The notes beneath the pieces were generated by a model, which saw nothing but the letters and a program-made list of their open reading frames with translations, was not told the DNA's origin and made no database searches. The position numbers and the translations under genes were made by a program. A stretch of 61,464 nt of DNA from an uncultured Anaerolineae bacterium (GTDB lineage: Bacteria > Chloroflexota > Anaerolineae > Promineifilales > Promineifilaceae), in NCBI GenBank assembly GCA_937943625.1, contig CALEAD010000031.1, positions 1 through 61,464 of the forward strand. The letters are read 5' to 3'. The first letter of the stretch is position 1. Each line of letters opens with the position of its first letter. Positions 36,286-44,071 of the stretch are shown here, piece after piece.

Positions 36286-37092
36286 ATGAACACTGGCATT
36301 CACCTCCATATTGATGACAAAGGATTGGCGTTGTTGCAAGTGGATCGTCCGGAGGCGCGCAATGCGTTGAATTGGGTGGCGCAAGAGGCGTTTGCAGCAG
36401 CCGTAACGGCCGTTGCCCAAGCTACCCAGGTGCGCGCACTCATCATTACCGGCAGCGGCGACAAGGCGTTTGTCGCCGGGGGCGACTTGAAAGAGTTAGC
36501 CGACCACCCTACGCCCGAAGCGGGCGCGCGCCTAAACCGCGTGATGGGCACGGCGCTGGCGCAGCTCACCGAATTGCCCATTCCCGTCATTGCCGCCGTG
36601 AACGGCGACGCTTTTGGCGGTGGCTGCGAAATCCTCACCGCCTGTGATTTGCGCCTGGCCGCCCCTCACGCCCGCTTCAGTTTTGCCCAGGTGAAGGTGG
36701 GGTTGACCAGCGGCTGGGGCGGCACGGGGCGGCTGGTGCGCCTGATTGGCCAGAGCCACGCCATGGAGCTGCTGCTTACGGGGCGGCTCGTTGATGCGCC
36801 CGAAGCGTTGCGCCTGGGACTGATTCACCGTATTGCCCCTACGGATACGCCGCTGCAGCAAACGGCCGTTGCCTGGGCGAACGAACTTATCAACCTGCCG
36901 CACCATGCCCTGGCCGCCACAAAGGCGCTCGTGCATACCGCCGGTCACGCCACCCTGGTGGAAACCTACTGGCAAGAAAGCAAGCTATTTGCTAACCTTT
37001 GGGCGGCGCCAGACCATCTGGAAGCGCTGGTCGCCTTTCGTGAAAAGCGGCCGCCACGATTCAACCAGCCGAGCGAGACAGACCACAGGTAA
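36286..37092 (+). CDS. Enoyl-CoA hydratase/isomerase family (crotonase) protein
   Basis: 268 residues from ATG 36286; ATG 36235 would add 17 unlikely residues. Oxyanion-hole segments are GDKAFVAGGDLKEL and AVNGDAFGGGCEIL, whose Glu matches the first catalytic Glu of crotonase. In FSFAQVKVGLTSGWGG the second catalytic Glu position appears to be Gln or Val, so hydratase activity is not assured; decarboxylase or isomerase activity is possible. TACACT eight bases before the ATG may be a -10 box. Stands alone. Confidence 0.82.
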   Translation: MNTGIHLHIDDKGLALLQVDRPEARNALNWVAQEAFAAAVTAVAQATQVRALIITGSGDKAFVAGGDLKELADHPTPEAGARLNRVMGTALAQLTELPIPVIAAVNGDAFGGGCEILTACDLRLAAPHARFSFAQVKVGLTSGWGGTGRLVRLIGQSHAMELLLTGRLVDAPEALRLGLIHRIAPTDTPLQQTAVAWANELINLPHHALAATKALVHTAGHATLVETYWQESKLFANLWAAPDHLEALVAFREKRPPRFNQPSETDHR

Positions 37093-37164
37093 GGCGTTAG
37101 TGAACAGCAAACGGCCATAAACGGACGTTTGAACCTGTGCGCTCCAGGTCTGGACTACGTTTAC

Positions 37165-37206
37165 AGCAGTCGGTGGTCGGTCGTCGGCAAGTCATTTTCG
37201 AAGGAG
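37165..37206 (+). repeat. SD-bearing leader repeat before the zinc-ribbon/propeller gene
   Basis: Heptads AGTCGGTGGTCGGTCGTCGG then TCATTTTCGAAGGAG (37192-37206). With AAGGAG at 37201-37206 the ATG at 37217 has ideal spacing, whereas the ATG at 37208 is only one base away. The box therefore helps decide the start. Confidence 0.7.
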
Positions 37207-37216
37207 TATGAACACC

Positions 37217-38617
37217 ATGACCCAGGCTTTCTTATGCCCAAACTGCCAGGCCTCGCTGGAGTATGAAGAAGGTGGCGCAGCCACCGTGCGCTGTCAGTAT
37301 TGCCAGACAACGGTCATTGTGCCGCCAGAGCTGCGCCCGACTATGCGCGGTCGCACCATCCCGGAGGGTGCCCCTGGCCTGGCAGAAATAGCCGAAATTA
37401 CGCGCCTGCTTCTGGACGGAAGGAAAATTGAGGCAATCAAGCTGCTGCGCGAAATGTCTGGGCTGAGCCTGCAAGAGGCGAAGGAAGCCGTAGAGCAGCT
37501 GGAGCGGAGGCGCGGTATTTCCCTGTCTGGCACGTCGCCCAACCCGCTGGGCGCAACCGCACACCCGTTGCAGCCGCGGCCAACGGCCAGTCGCATTAGC
37601 TACGTGGTGTTGGCCGTCGTGGTGCTGGCTATGCTGGCGGCCATCGCGCTACCCATTTTTCTTATCTTTTTTGCCACCAACAGCGTCAGCGAATCTATTG
37701 TGCCACTGGTGGGAACCGCAGCCGCTAATACGGAGCCGGGCTTGCCGCGCCCCACGTCAACGGCCGTTCCCACTCTCACCCCCACTCCCGCTTTTGCCGC
37801 CGAAGTGTTCAGCTTTGGCGGGCAGGCTGGCACCGGTCCCGGCGCCTTTAACGACACGCGCCACATTGGCGTAGATGGCGAAGGGCGCATCTACACGGCC
37901 GATTATCAAGACGGCCGTATTCAGGCCTTTGATAGCCAGGGCAACTTTTTGGCGCAGTGGCTGGTGGAAAACCGCCGCACCCCCATTATCTCTATGACCA
38001 CAGACCGCCAGGGGCGCGTTTACGTCATTCAGCAAGGGGAAATTGTGCGCTATGATGGTCTGAGCGGTGAGCGCCAGCTCACCATCTCCTCCCCTGGCGG
38101 CGCTGGCTACCGCGATCTGGTGGTTGCCGCCGATGGCAAGCTGATTGCCTATGCCTACCAGCCGCCCGATACGCTCTATTGGTTGGATAGCGAGGGAACC
38201 ATCCTGCAAAGCGTTCCCGCCATTCTCAGCGGCCAGACGGAAAACCCAGAGCTGTTGGCACGGGTGGCAGTAGATGGCCTGGGCAACGTTTACCTGCTGG
38301 GCGAAGGGTTCACGCCGTTGGTTTTCAAGTTCGACGCGAACGGCAAATTTATTACGCGCATTGGCAGCCAGGGGAATGAGCTGGAACAGCTTAACTCGCC
38401 GCGCGCCCTGGCCATAGACAACCAGGGACGGCTGTACGTGGCCGATTCCGATGGCATAGACGTATTGACGGGCGACGGCCGTTATCTGGACACCATTCCC
38501 CTGCGCGGCGTAACCTTTGACATGGTATTCAGTGACCGCAACGAGCTGTTTTTGATGGAGCGCAACGGCAACCGCGTGGTGCAAATGGCGCTCCAGGCGG
38601 GTGCACAGGGAAAGTAA
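37217..38617 (+). CDS. Zinc ribbon, L7/L12-like domain, membrane helix and NHL-type propeller fusion
   Basis: 466 residues from ATG 37217 (MTQAFLCPNC). Zinc ribbon at 5-30 with Cys7, Cys10, Cys26 and Cys29. Residues about 61-96 (LLDGRKIEAIKLLREMSGL, LQEAKEAVEQLE) match the pattern of the ribosomal L7/L12 C-terminal domain. One membrane helix at about 128-152. Thr-Pro linker, then a propeller (about 195-460) with repeats such as HIGVDGEGRIYTADYQDGRI and LAIDNQGRLYVADSDGI. Topology puts the zinc/L12-like part in the cytoplasm and the propeller outside. Function unknown. A methyltransferase gene starts two bases after the stop. Confidence 0.75.
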   Translation: MTQAFLCPNCQASLEYEEGGAATVRCQYCQTTVIVPPELRPTMRGRTIPEGAPGLAEIAEITRLLLDGRKIEAIKLLREMSGLSLQEAKEAVEQLERRRGISLSGTSPNPLGATAHPLQPRPTASRISYVVLAVVVLAMLAAIALPIFLIFFATNSVSESIVPLVGTAAANTEPGLPRPTSTAVPTLTPTPAFAAEVFSFGGQAGTGPGAFNDTRHIGVDGEGRIYTADYQDGRIQAFDSQGNFLAQWLVENRRTPIISMTTDRQGRVYVIQQGEIVRYDGLSGERQLTISSPGGAGYRDLVVAADGKLIAYAYQPPDTLYWLDSEGTILQSVPAILSGQTENPELLARVAVDGLGNVYLLGEGFTPLVFKFDANGKFITRIGSQGNELEQLNSPRALAIDNQGRLYVADSDGIDVLTGDGRYLDTIPLRGVTFDMVFSDRNELFLMERNGNRVVQMALQAGAQGK

Positions 38618-38619
38618 TC

Positions 38620-39387
38620 ATGTACGCTGCCATTGCCCGCTATTATGACCTGACCCACGCGACGCTGACGCAAGACATCCCGTTTGTGTTGCAACTGGCG
38701 GCGCAGGCTAACGGTCCGGTGTTAGAATTAGGCTGCGGCAGCGGGCGGCTGCTGCTGCCGCTCTTGCAAGCGGGTTATGCGGTCGTGGGCGTAGACAACT
38801 CGCCAGAGATGCTGGCGCGAGCGCGGGCGCGACTGGCGCAGTTGCCCGCGGCGCAGAGGGCGCGCGCCCGCCTGGTCGAGGCTGACATGCGCCATCTGAC
38901 GCTGCCTGAGGAGAACGGCCGTTTTGCCCTGGTCTTGCTGCCCTACAACACTGCCATGCACCTTTCTGCGGCTGACCTGGGGCAGACGTTGCGCGGTATA
39001 AGGGAGCACCTGGCGGAAAACGGCCGTTTTCTCATAGATGTCGCCAATCCCCTGGCAGTAGCGGCCACGCCCAACGACCGCCTGCTGACGCTGGAGAACG
39101 TGCTGCCAGATGCCGAAACCGGGCAGGTGGTGGCGCAGTTTGCCAGCAACTGGCTGGATGACGCGGCGCAAACCCTGCGCATTACCTGGCTCTATGATGC
39201 CAGCCCACCCGCAGGTGGCGCCGTTCACCGCACCATTGCCCAGTTTACCTACCATTACCTTTACCCACACCAGTGGCAGATGGCGCTGTCTGAGGTCGGG
39301 CTGCGCCTGCGGCAGATGTTGGGGGATTATGAAGGCAATCCATTTACAGAGGAAAGCGGCCGTTTACTGTTGTTGGGTACAGTTTAA
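38620..39387 (+). CDS. Class I SAM-dependent methyltransferase
   Basis: 255 residues. SAM-binding motif I is VLELGCGSGRLLLPLL (about residues 34-49), followed by VVGVDNSPEMLARA and the acidic VEADMRHL; FALVLLPYNTAMHL is motif IV. The second half (YDASPPAGG, YHYLYPHQWQMALSEVGL) matches bacterial small-molecule methyltransferases of the Methyltransf_25 type. Target unknown. The start two bases after the propeller gene implies coupling. Confidence 0.88.
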   Translation: MYAAIARYYDLTHATLTQDIPFVLQLAAQANGPVLELGCGSGRLLLPLLQAGYAVVGVDNSPEMLARARARLAQLPAAQRARARLVEADMRHLTLPEENGRFALVLLPYNTAMHLSAADLGQTLRGIREHLAENGRFLIDVANPLAVAATPNDRLLTLENVLPDAETGQVVAQFASNWLDDAAQTLRITWLYDASPPAGGAVHRTIAQFTYHYLYPHQWQMALSEVGLRLRQMLGDYEGNPFTEESGRLLLLGTV

Positions 39388-39477
39388 GCGTTCACGGCGC
39401 GGTTCATAATGCGCCCTTACAGCTATTCTCATTTTGGTCACTATTGCCCATAAACTTGCCTTTCGCTTAAGTTTTTT

Positions 39478-39612
39478 GGGCATGAGCGGCGTGCACCACG
39501 ATGAGTGAAAATGACGCCCAGGTTACCGAACCTGCGCCAGGCGGGTTTGGCAACCTGGACTACATTCCCAACCGCCCGCGGTCGGCCGTCGGCGGTCATT
39601 TTCAAGAGAATC
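39478..39612 (+). repeat. SD-box leader repeat before the CHAD gene
   Basis: Box GGCATGAGCGGC...CACCACGATGAGTGAAAATG (39478-39512), a unique insert, then heptads CGGTCGGCCGTCGGCGGTC and TCATTTTCAAGAGAA (39596-39610), three bases before ATG 39613. The SD (AAGAGA) is weak here. Confidence 0.7.
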
Positions 39613-40689
39613 ATGTTTCAACTACAAGCACACGAAACTAGCATAGCCGCAGTGCAGCGCATTGGCCTGGAACTGATTGACGCCAACATCTACCTGCTGA
39701 CGGATGAGACGATTGACCACGACCTGGCCACGCACGAGGCGCGCAAAAATTTCAAGCGGCTGCGCGCCTTGCTCTGGCTGGTGCGCGATGAAATTGGTAC
39801 AGAGACCTTCCGGCGTGAAAACGCCTGCTTTCGCGAGGCGGCGCTGCGCCTGGCCGCTTTGCGCGATAGTGCCGTGATGCTGGCCACGCTGGACCAGGTG
39901 AAGAGCCACTATGCCGCCGACCTGGATGAAGAGGCATTTGCCGGCATTCGCGCCAGGTTGTTGGCGTGGCAGGCGCAGGTAGCCAATGCTCACTTGCAGG
40001 AGGGTAACGCCTTTGCCGTAGTAGTGGACACGCTGCAAGAGGCGCGCCCACGCTTTGTCGCCTTGCCACTCACGCGGCCTGATTTTGCTGCTTTTGCCGG
40101 CGGGCTGCGCCGCATTTATCGCCAGGCGCGGCAGCTCATGAAAGCGGCTTATGCCACGCGCCAGACAGAGCTATTTCACGATTGGCGGCGGCGCGTGAAG
40201 TATTTGTGGCATCAGGTGGAGCTGCTGGAGTTGCTGTGGCCGCCGGTTATGGCAGAAATGGCGCGCGAGTTGCACCACCTGGCCACGCTGCTGGGGGACG
40301 CGCACGATCTGGTGGTGCTGCGGGAGCTGCTGGTTGCGCAGGCCGATTACTTTGGTGCGGAGGCAGATTTGCCTCTGTTACTGGAACTGCTGGGGCAGCG
40401 ACAGGCAGAGTTGGAAACGGCCGCTTTGCCCGTGGGGCGACGTCTATTTGCCGAACGACCGGCAAATTTTGTGGCGCGGTTGGGTGTGTATTGGCAGGTG
40501 TGGCAGCAATATGCGTACAATGGGTTGCCGCCAGAAGCGCCGCCGGTTGAGTGGGTGGGCACGCAAGCAGCAGCAGCGCTTCTGAATCTTTCCGTAACGG
40601 CCGTGCGCCAGCGCATTGCCAATGGCGACCTGCCGGCCGTGAAAGTGAGCGGCGTGTGGGCCATTCCGCGCAGCGCCTTACCTGTGTAA
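39613..40689 (+). CDS. CHAD domain protein with C-terminal excisionase-like helix-turn-helix
   Basis: 358 residues from ATG 39613. Residues 1-300 are a helical CHAD domain rich in conserved basic residues (HEARKNFKRLRALLWLV, FHDWRRRVKYLWHQVELL, LGDAHDLVVL); CHAD domains bind polyphosphate granules. Residues about 314-358 read VGTQAAAALLNLSVTAVRQR then DLPAVKVSGVWAIPRSAL, the pattern of an excisionase/MerR-type DNA-binding helix-turn-helix. The pair in one protein suggests a link between polyphosphate and DNA; this is inference. Convergent with the small gene at 40706. Confidence 0.82.
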   Translation: MFQLQAHETSIAAVQRIGLELIDANIYLLTDETIDHDLATHEARKNFKRLRALLWLVRDEIGTETFRRENACFREAALRLAALRDSAVMLATLDQVKSHYAADLDEEAFAGIRARLLAWQAQVANAHLQEGNAFAVVVDTLQEARPRFVALPLTRPDFAAFAGGLRRIYRQARQLMKAAYATRQTELFHDWRRRVKYLWHQVELLELLWPPVMAEMARELHHLATLLGDAHDLVVLRELLVAQADYFGAEADLPLLLELLGQRQAELETAALPVGRRLFAERPANFVARLGVYWQVWQQYAYNGLPPEAPPVEWVGTQAAAALLNLSVTAVRQRIANGDLPAVKVSGVWAIPRSALPV

Positions 40690-40705
40690 AGGATTACTCC
40701 TCTAT

Positions 40706-40969
40706 TTATTTTTGGCTTTGCGCCAAGAAGCGCTCAATAGGCGGTGTGTGCTTGCTGTAATGCCAGAAGGTGTTGCCGCCCACCATGTACCAAAGGGGAT
40801 TTTCTGCCGGTTGCCAGGGGAAGCGCCCCAGGGTAAAGAGGTCGGCTTCGCTAACGGCCGTAATGGCAGCCACAATTTGTGCTTCTAGCGCGTCAAACTC
40901 GGCCAGTACCGTGCGGTGGCTATTGGTAACGGCCGTTAACAATGCTTCTTTTGTCGTAGGATTCACCAT
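40706..40969 (-). CDS. Small protein like the C-terminal half of ClbS/DinB-fold proteins
   Basis: 87 residues. NPLWYMVGGNTFWHYSKH with the preceding VTNSHRTVLAEFDALEA resembles the last helices of ClbS/DfsB (DUF1706) or DinB-like four-helix proteins, which are about twice as long. GGAGG lies four bases before the ATG, so it starts cleanly and is not simply a frameshift fragment. Could be a remnant gene or a half-size member that dimerises. Starts 44 bp downstream of greA on the same strand. Confidence 0.55.
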   Translation of the reverse strand: MVNPTTKEALLTAVTNSHRTVLAEFDALEAQIVAAITAVSEADLFTLGRFPWQPAENPLWYMVGGNTFWHYSKHTPPIERFLAQSQK

Positions 40970-41013
40970 ACAGCCTCCAAAGCTGACGGAATAACGGAGA
41001 ATAACAGTATTTA

Positions 41014-41490
41014 TCAGGCGATTTTCTTCACGCGCAGGCGAATTTCGCCGCCAGGCGTCAGCGCTTTTACCACCTGCCCTCGCTTCGCGCCTAGCAAGGC
41101 GCGGCCAATTGGCGACTCATTCGAAATCAGCCCTTTGCTGGGGTCTGCTTCGTGTGCACCCACGATCTGGTACACTTCATCCTCATCGTGCCCTTCTTCC
41201 GATACGGTGACGGTACTGCCCACGCGCACCACGTCGCGCGGCAGGTCTTCGGTAATGATTTGTGCGTGGCGCAGCGCGTATTCCAGGTCCTTGATGCGCC
41301 CTTCCACAAAAGCCTGCTCTTCTTTTGCGGCGTGATAATCGGCATTTTCCTTCAAGTCGCCTTGGGCAATGGCGCGCTCCAGCTTGAGGGAAATTTCTTC
41401 GCGTCGCGTACCAGTCAGATAGGCAAGCTCCTCTTTAATTTTCGCCAGACCTTCTTCGGTTAAATAAACGACTTCTTCACCAGGGATCAT
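41014..41490 (-). CDS. greA: Transcription elongation factor GreA
   Basis: 158 residues, standard. The N-terminal coiled coil has the two tip acidic residues in RAIAQGDLKENADYHAAKEEQ and the C-terminal FKBP-like domain contains ISNESPIGRALLGAKRGQ. GreA stimulates cleavage of backtracked RNA by RNA polymerase. GGAG sits nine bases before the ATG. A long inverted repeat lies in the region upstream (41539-41623). Confidence 0.96.
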   Translation of the reverse strand: MIPGEEVVYLTEEGLAKIKEELAYLTGTRREEISLKLERAIAQGDLKENADYHAAKEEQAFVEGRIKDLEYALRHAQIITEDLPRDVVRVGSTVTVSEEGHDEDEVYQIVGAHEADPSKGLISNESPIGRALLGAKRGQVVKALTPGGEIRLRVKKIA

Positions 41491-41538
41491 GACCTTCTCT
41501 CCATGTTCAACGTTGTTATCTTGTTTGTTATCTTGTGT

Positions 41539-41623
41539 CTATCCAGAGAGCAAAGCACCACAGTGAACACGGCGAAAAACAAAGTCAACGCTACTATGCA
41601 CGCACTGTGTCCTTGCTGGATAG
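41539..41623. repeat. Long imperfect inverted repeat upstream of greA
   Basis: Outer arms CTATCCAG (41539-41546) and CTGGATAG (41616-41623), and inner arms CACAGTG (41559-41565) and CACTGTG (41603-41609), are paired in register. It begins 49 bases before the greA ATG on the minus strand and could fold in the greA leader. Confidence 0.55.
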
Positions 41624-41761
41624 TTTAGGTACCTTCAGTTCTGAGCTGTGTAGCTAACCTGCGCAACGGCCGTTTCTCGCTTTTGCAAGCATAGCGTTGG
41701 CGCGTCACAAAGCCGGCTTGTACAATAGAGCCTGTAATAGAGCTTATACGTAGCAAAAAGC

Positions 41762-41792
41762 GTAAGAAAAAGAACCCCGCTTTTTGCGGGGT
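41762..41792 (-). terminator. Terminator-like hairpin in the greA upstream region
   Basis: Stem ACCCCGC / GCGGGGT (41774-41780, 41786-41792). On the minus strand it is followed by TTCTTTTTCTT, the pattern of an intrinsic terminator for leftward transcripts. It lies about 280 bp before greA, so it may end an unknown RNA or attenuate greA. Confidence 0.6.
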
Positions 41793-41973
41793 CATTTTCC
41801 CTACCGCTATAAAAAATCATTACTTAATGGATGCTGTTAGTATACCTGATACGGGTATTTCTGTCTAGCGTTAATAAGGCCGCAGCCTGACCATGTCACT
41901 GTCTGGCCAATTACTTCGTCGTGATGAGATGGCGCAAATGGGTGTTACGTAAGTTACAAAAAGTCTTGTAAGC

Positions 41974-42062
41974 AAACCTGACAAATTTTTAGTCAGAGGT
42001 TTACATAACGGGCTTCCGTATAAGGTTTCAGGTTTTCGCGTCAGAGAGAAACCTGTCAGGTC
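41974..42062. repeat. Cluster of AAACCTGAC / CCTGTCAGGT palindromic repeats
   Basis: AAACCTGAC (41974) pairs with GTCAGAGGTT (41992), and AGGTTTC (42023-42029) pairs with GAAACCT (42048-42054), followed by ACCTGTCAGGT. The same half-site AACCTG recurs in both orientations. Looks like a short intergenic palindromic repeat family. Confidence 0.5.
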
Positions 42063-42223
42063 TGAATAGTTAGTTGCCCTTTCTTTCCTACAGGGAAAAT
42101 GTAACTACCAGGCCGTTGGCCTGTTTGTTTCCAACCAGCAAGCAAACCATCAAACCTTTCCAGAAAGCGTTAGTCACCAAGGGGAAGTGAGGTATTGTAA
42201 GTCTTACTGGGAGTCGTAAATAA

Positions 42224-42724
42224 GTGAGCATTCATCAAACTACACATAGCAATCAAGACACTGAGCGCGTTTACACCCTGGTTTTGAATACGGAGGGTAA
42301 GGCGTTGGTTTGCCATACAGACATCAGCCAGGTGGGTTCTGAATGGTCTATGCTGGTGGCCAGCCTGCCTGATGATCATGACCCCATCCAGGCTGCCAAG
42401 CAAAGCTTATATGATTTGGGGTACGAAAGCCAGCAATGGGTTTACCTGGGCAGCTATGTCAGCATAGAAAAGCAGGCTGTCCATTTCCTCTTTGCACGAA
42501 ATGCTTATCGCGTTTACACCTCCCCATTTTATGGCAAGAACTTTCGCTGGGTATGTCTGCATGAGCTGCGTTATGCGCTGCTAGACGGCCGTATCACCAA
42601 AGTGGGAGACGCGACCACCGTTGCCCTGGCAATGTATTTGATGGAACCACACAAGAGACGCGATACGGCCGTTTCCCCCACCCATCCCTTTTCCGCCAAC
42701 TTCTCGATCCGCAGCGATACATAA
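42224..42724 (+). CDS. Nudix-fold protein lacking the catalytic Nudix box
   Basis: 166 residues from GTG 42224. The pattern VYTLVLNTEGKALVC, WSMLVASLPDDHDPIQAAKQ, DLGYESQQWVYLGSYV and AVHFLFARNAYRV follows ADP-ribose pyrophosphatase-type Nudix proteins. In the Nudix box the REXXEE residues are replaced (AAKQSLYDLGY), so hydrolase activity is unlikely. A binding or regulatory role is possible, as for Nudix-type regulators, but no DNA-binding part is visible. SD is weak (GGGAG, 13 bases). Confidence 0.6.
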   Translation: MSIHQTTHSNQDTERVYTLVLNTEGKALVCHTDISQVGSEWSMLVASLPDDHDPIQAAKQSLYDLGYESQQWVYLGSYVSIEKQAVHFLFARNAYRVYTSPFYGKNFRWVCLHELRYALLDGRITKVGDATTVALAMYLMEPHKRRDTAVSPTHPFSANFSIRSDT

Positions 42725-42752
42725 AAAGCGCTGCCTGTCAGCAAGCAGCGCT
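42723..42752 (-). terminator. Terminator of the BMP-ABC transporter operon
   Basis: Stem AGCGCTGC / GCAGCGCT (42727-42734, 42745-42752), with five A on the plus strand at 42723-42727 that become the U-run on the minus strand. It ends the minus-strand transporter operon and lies at the 3-prime end of the convergent Nudix-like gene. Confidence 0.8.
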
Positions 42753-42798
42753 CTCTCAAGGTGCGGGCAAGAGGGGGCGGAGGCCTGGCAAACGGCCG

Positions 42799-44070
42799 TT
42801 ACTCCTTCACATACGGTTGGCCATCTGCCGCCGGCATCTCACCGCGCCCCACGACCCCTGCCAGCACAATCATCGTCGCCACATACGGCACCATCAACAA
42901 AAACTGCGACGGAATGGGAATCCCCAAGATCGCCAACCTGGCTTGCAACGAGTCGGCAAACCCAAACAGCAGCCCCGCGCCAAAAGCGCCAAAGGGAGTC
43001 CAATTGCCAAAGATCATCGCCGCCAGGCCAATAAACCCGCGCCCAGCCGTCATCACCTCATCAAAGCGGCCAACCGAACCCAGCGAGAAAAAAGCCCCGC
43101 CAAAGCCAGCCATCATGCCACCTAAAATCACCGCCATGTAGCGCGTGCGAAACACATTAATCCCCAGCGTGTCTGCTGCGCGCGGGTGCTCACCCACTGA
43201 CCGCAGCCGCAGCCCCCAGCGCGTATAAAACAGCGCCACGTGCAGCAAAATCAGAAAAGCAAACATGGCATAGACAAACATATTGTTATTAAAGAGGATA
43301 GGGCCAACAACCGGAATATCGGCTAAAACCGGAATAGGAAAAGCGCGGAATGTACCGGGCCTGTTCAACTCCTGATAGTGTTGCAGAAATTTGGACGAAA
43401 TATACGAAGTCATTCCCACAGAGAAGATATTTATCACCGTTCCGGAGACAATCTGGTCTACCATATACTTAATAGAAAAGACGGCATGAACCACCGCCAG
43501 CAGCGCACCAGTGATTACTGCTGCCAGCACCCCCAACCACAAATTGTCAGTTACGCTGGCAACTAGCGTGCCGGACATCGCGCCAAACAACATCATGCCC
43601 TCAATGGCAATGTTCACCACGCCTGCGCGCTCGCACAAAATCCCAGACATCGCTCCTAACGTAATGGGTACTGCCCTGGACAGGGAAGTATTCAGCAGAC
43701 CAACCAGGTTAAGCGATTTATCAGCCGCAGCCCAGGTGAGAAAGGAGAAAATGAAAAAGCCGGTTACCAGGGCCAACATCCAATTGGTATAGCGGCCAAA
43801 GCCACGCGCCAGTTGTCCAGCGCCCACAAAAGCCGAAGCCAGCGCCAGTATGTTCAACGTGGCCAGAGAGGGCAATCTCAGCGGCTCTATGCTACCCGCC
43901 TGCGCACCCACAGCCATGCCGAAGGTGGTAATCACGCCTGGTTCGGTCTCGCGGCCAAACAATACCCAGATTGCCACCGCAAACCCCAAAAATACCATTC
44001 CCATCACCCGTTGCCGCGTGGGTGAAACGTAGGTTGTCTGTGTGATTGTATTTGCAGTTGCCGTTGCCAT
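42799..44070 (-). CDS. ABC transporter permease, BMP/nucleoside type (YufQ-like)
   Basis: 423 residues. Inner-membrane permease of the branched-chain/sugar/nucleoside (BPD_transp_2) family. Landmarks: ITLGAMSGILCERAGVVNIAIEGMML, FYTRWGLRLRSVGEHPRAAD and GMMAGFGGAFFSLGSVGRF. About ten membrane helices. Its N-terminus is longer than in short homologues, with a GTEPGVITT-type loop. It starts one base after the end of the other permease. Confidence 0.92.
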   Translation of the reverse strand: MATATANTITQTTYVSPTRQRVMGMVFLGFAVAIWVLFGRETEPGVITTFGMAVGAQAGSIEPLRLPSLATLNILALASAFVGAGQLARGFGRYTNWMLALVTGFFIFSFLTWAAADKSLNLVGLLNTSLSRAVPITLGAMSGILCERAGVVNIAIEGMMLFGAMSGTLVASVTDNLWLGVLAAVITGALLAVVHAVFSIKYMVDQIVSGTVINIFSVGMTSYISSKFLQHYQELNRPGTFRAFPIPVLADIPVVGPILFNNNMFVYAMFAFLILLHVALFYTRWGLRLRSVGEHPRAADTLGINVFRTRYMAVILGGMMAGFGGAFFSLGSVGRFDEVMTAGRGFIGLAAMIFGNWTPFGAFGAGLLFGFADSLQARLAILGIPIPSQFLLMVPYVATMIVLAGVVGRGEMPAADGQPYVKE

Positions 44071-44071
44071 C

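Larger units (their letters stand above)
41491..42223. other. 733 bp intergenic region with several inverted repeats, no gene seen
   Basis: Divergent region between greA (minus) and the Nudix-like gene (plus). It holds the long inverted repeat at 41539-41623, a terminator hairpin at 41774-41792, and palindromic AAACCTG-type repeats at 41974-42062. A short minus-strand open frame at 41635-41820 has no coding character. A structured RNA is possible, but I recognise none and no tRNA fits. Confidence 0.5.

Noticed and set aside
37208..37216. ATG 37208 as start of the zinc-ribbon/propeller protein
   Set aside because: It is one base from the AAGGAG; ATG 37217 has correct spacing and gives the zinc ribbon its usual N-terminus.
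41635..41820. Small 61-residue minus-strand frame
   Set aside because: It crosses a terminator hairpin and has no SD or sequence character of a protein.
41640..42200. Possible tRNA or tmRNA gene
   Set aside because: I looked for a cloverleaf with T-loop GTTCRA and a CCA-side acceptor stem and found none; the stems present are simple hairpins.
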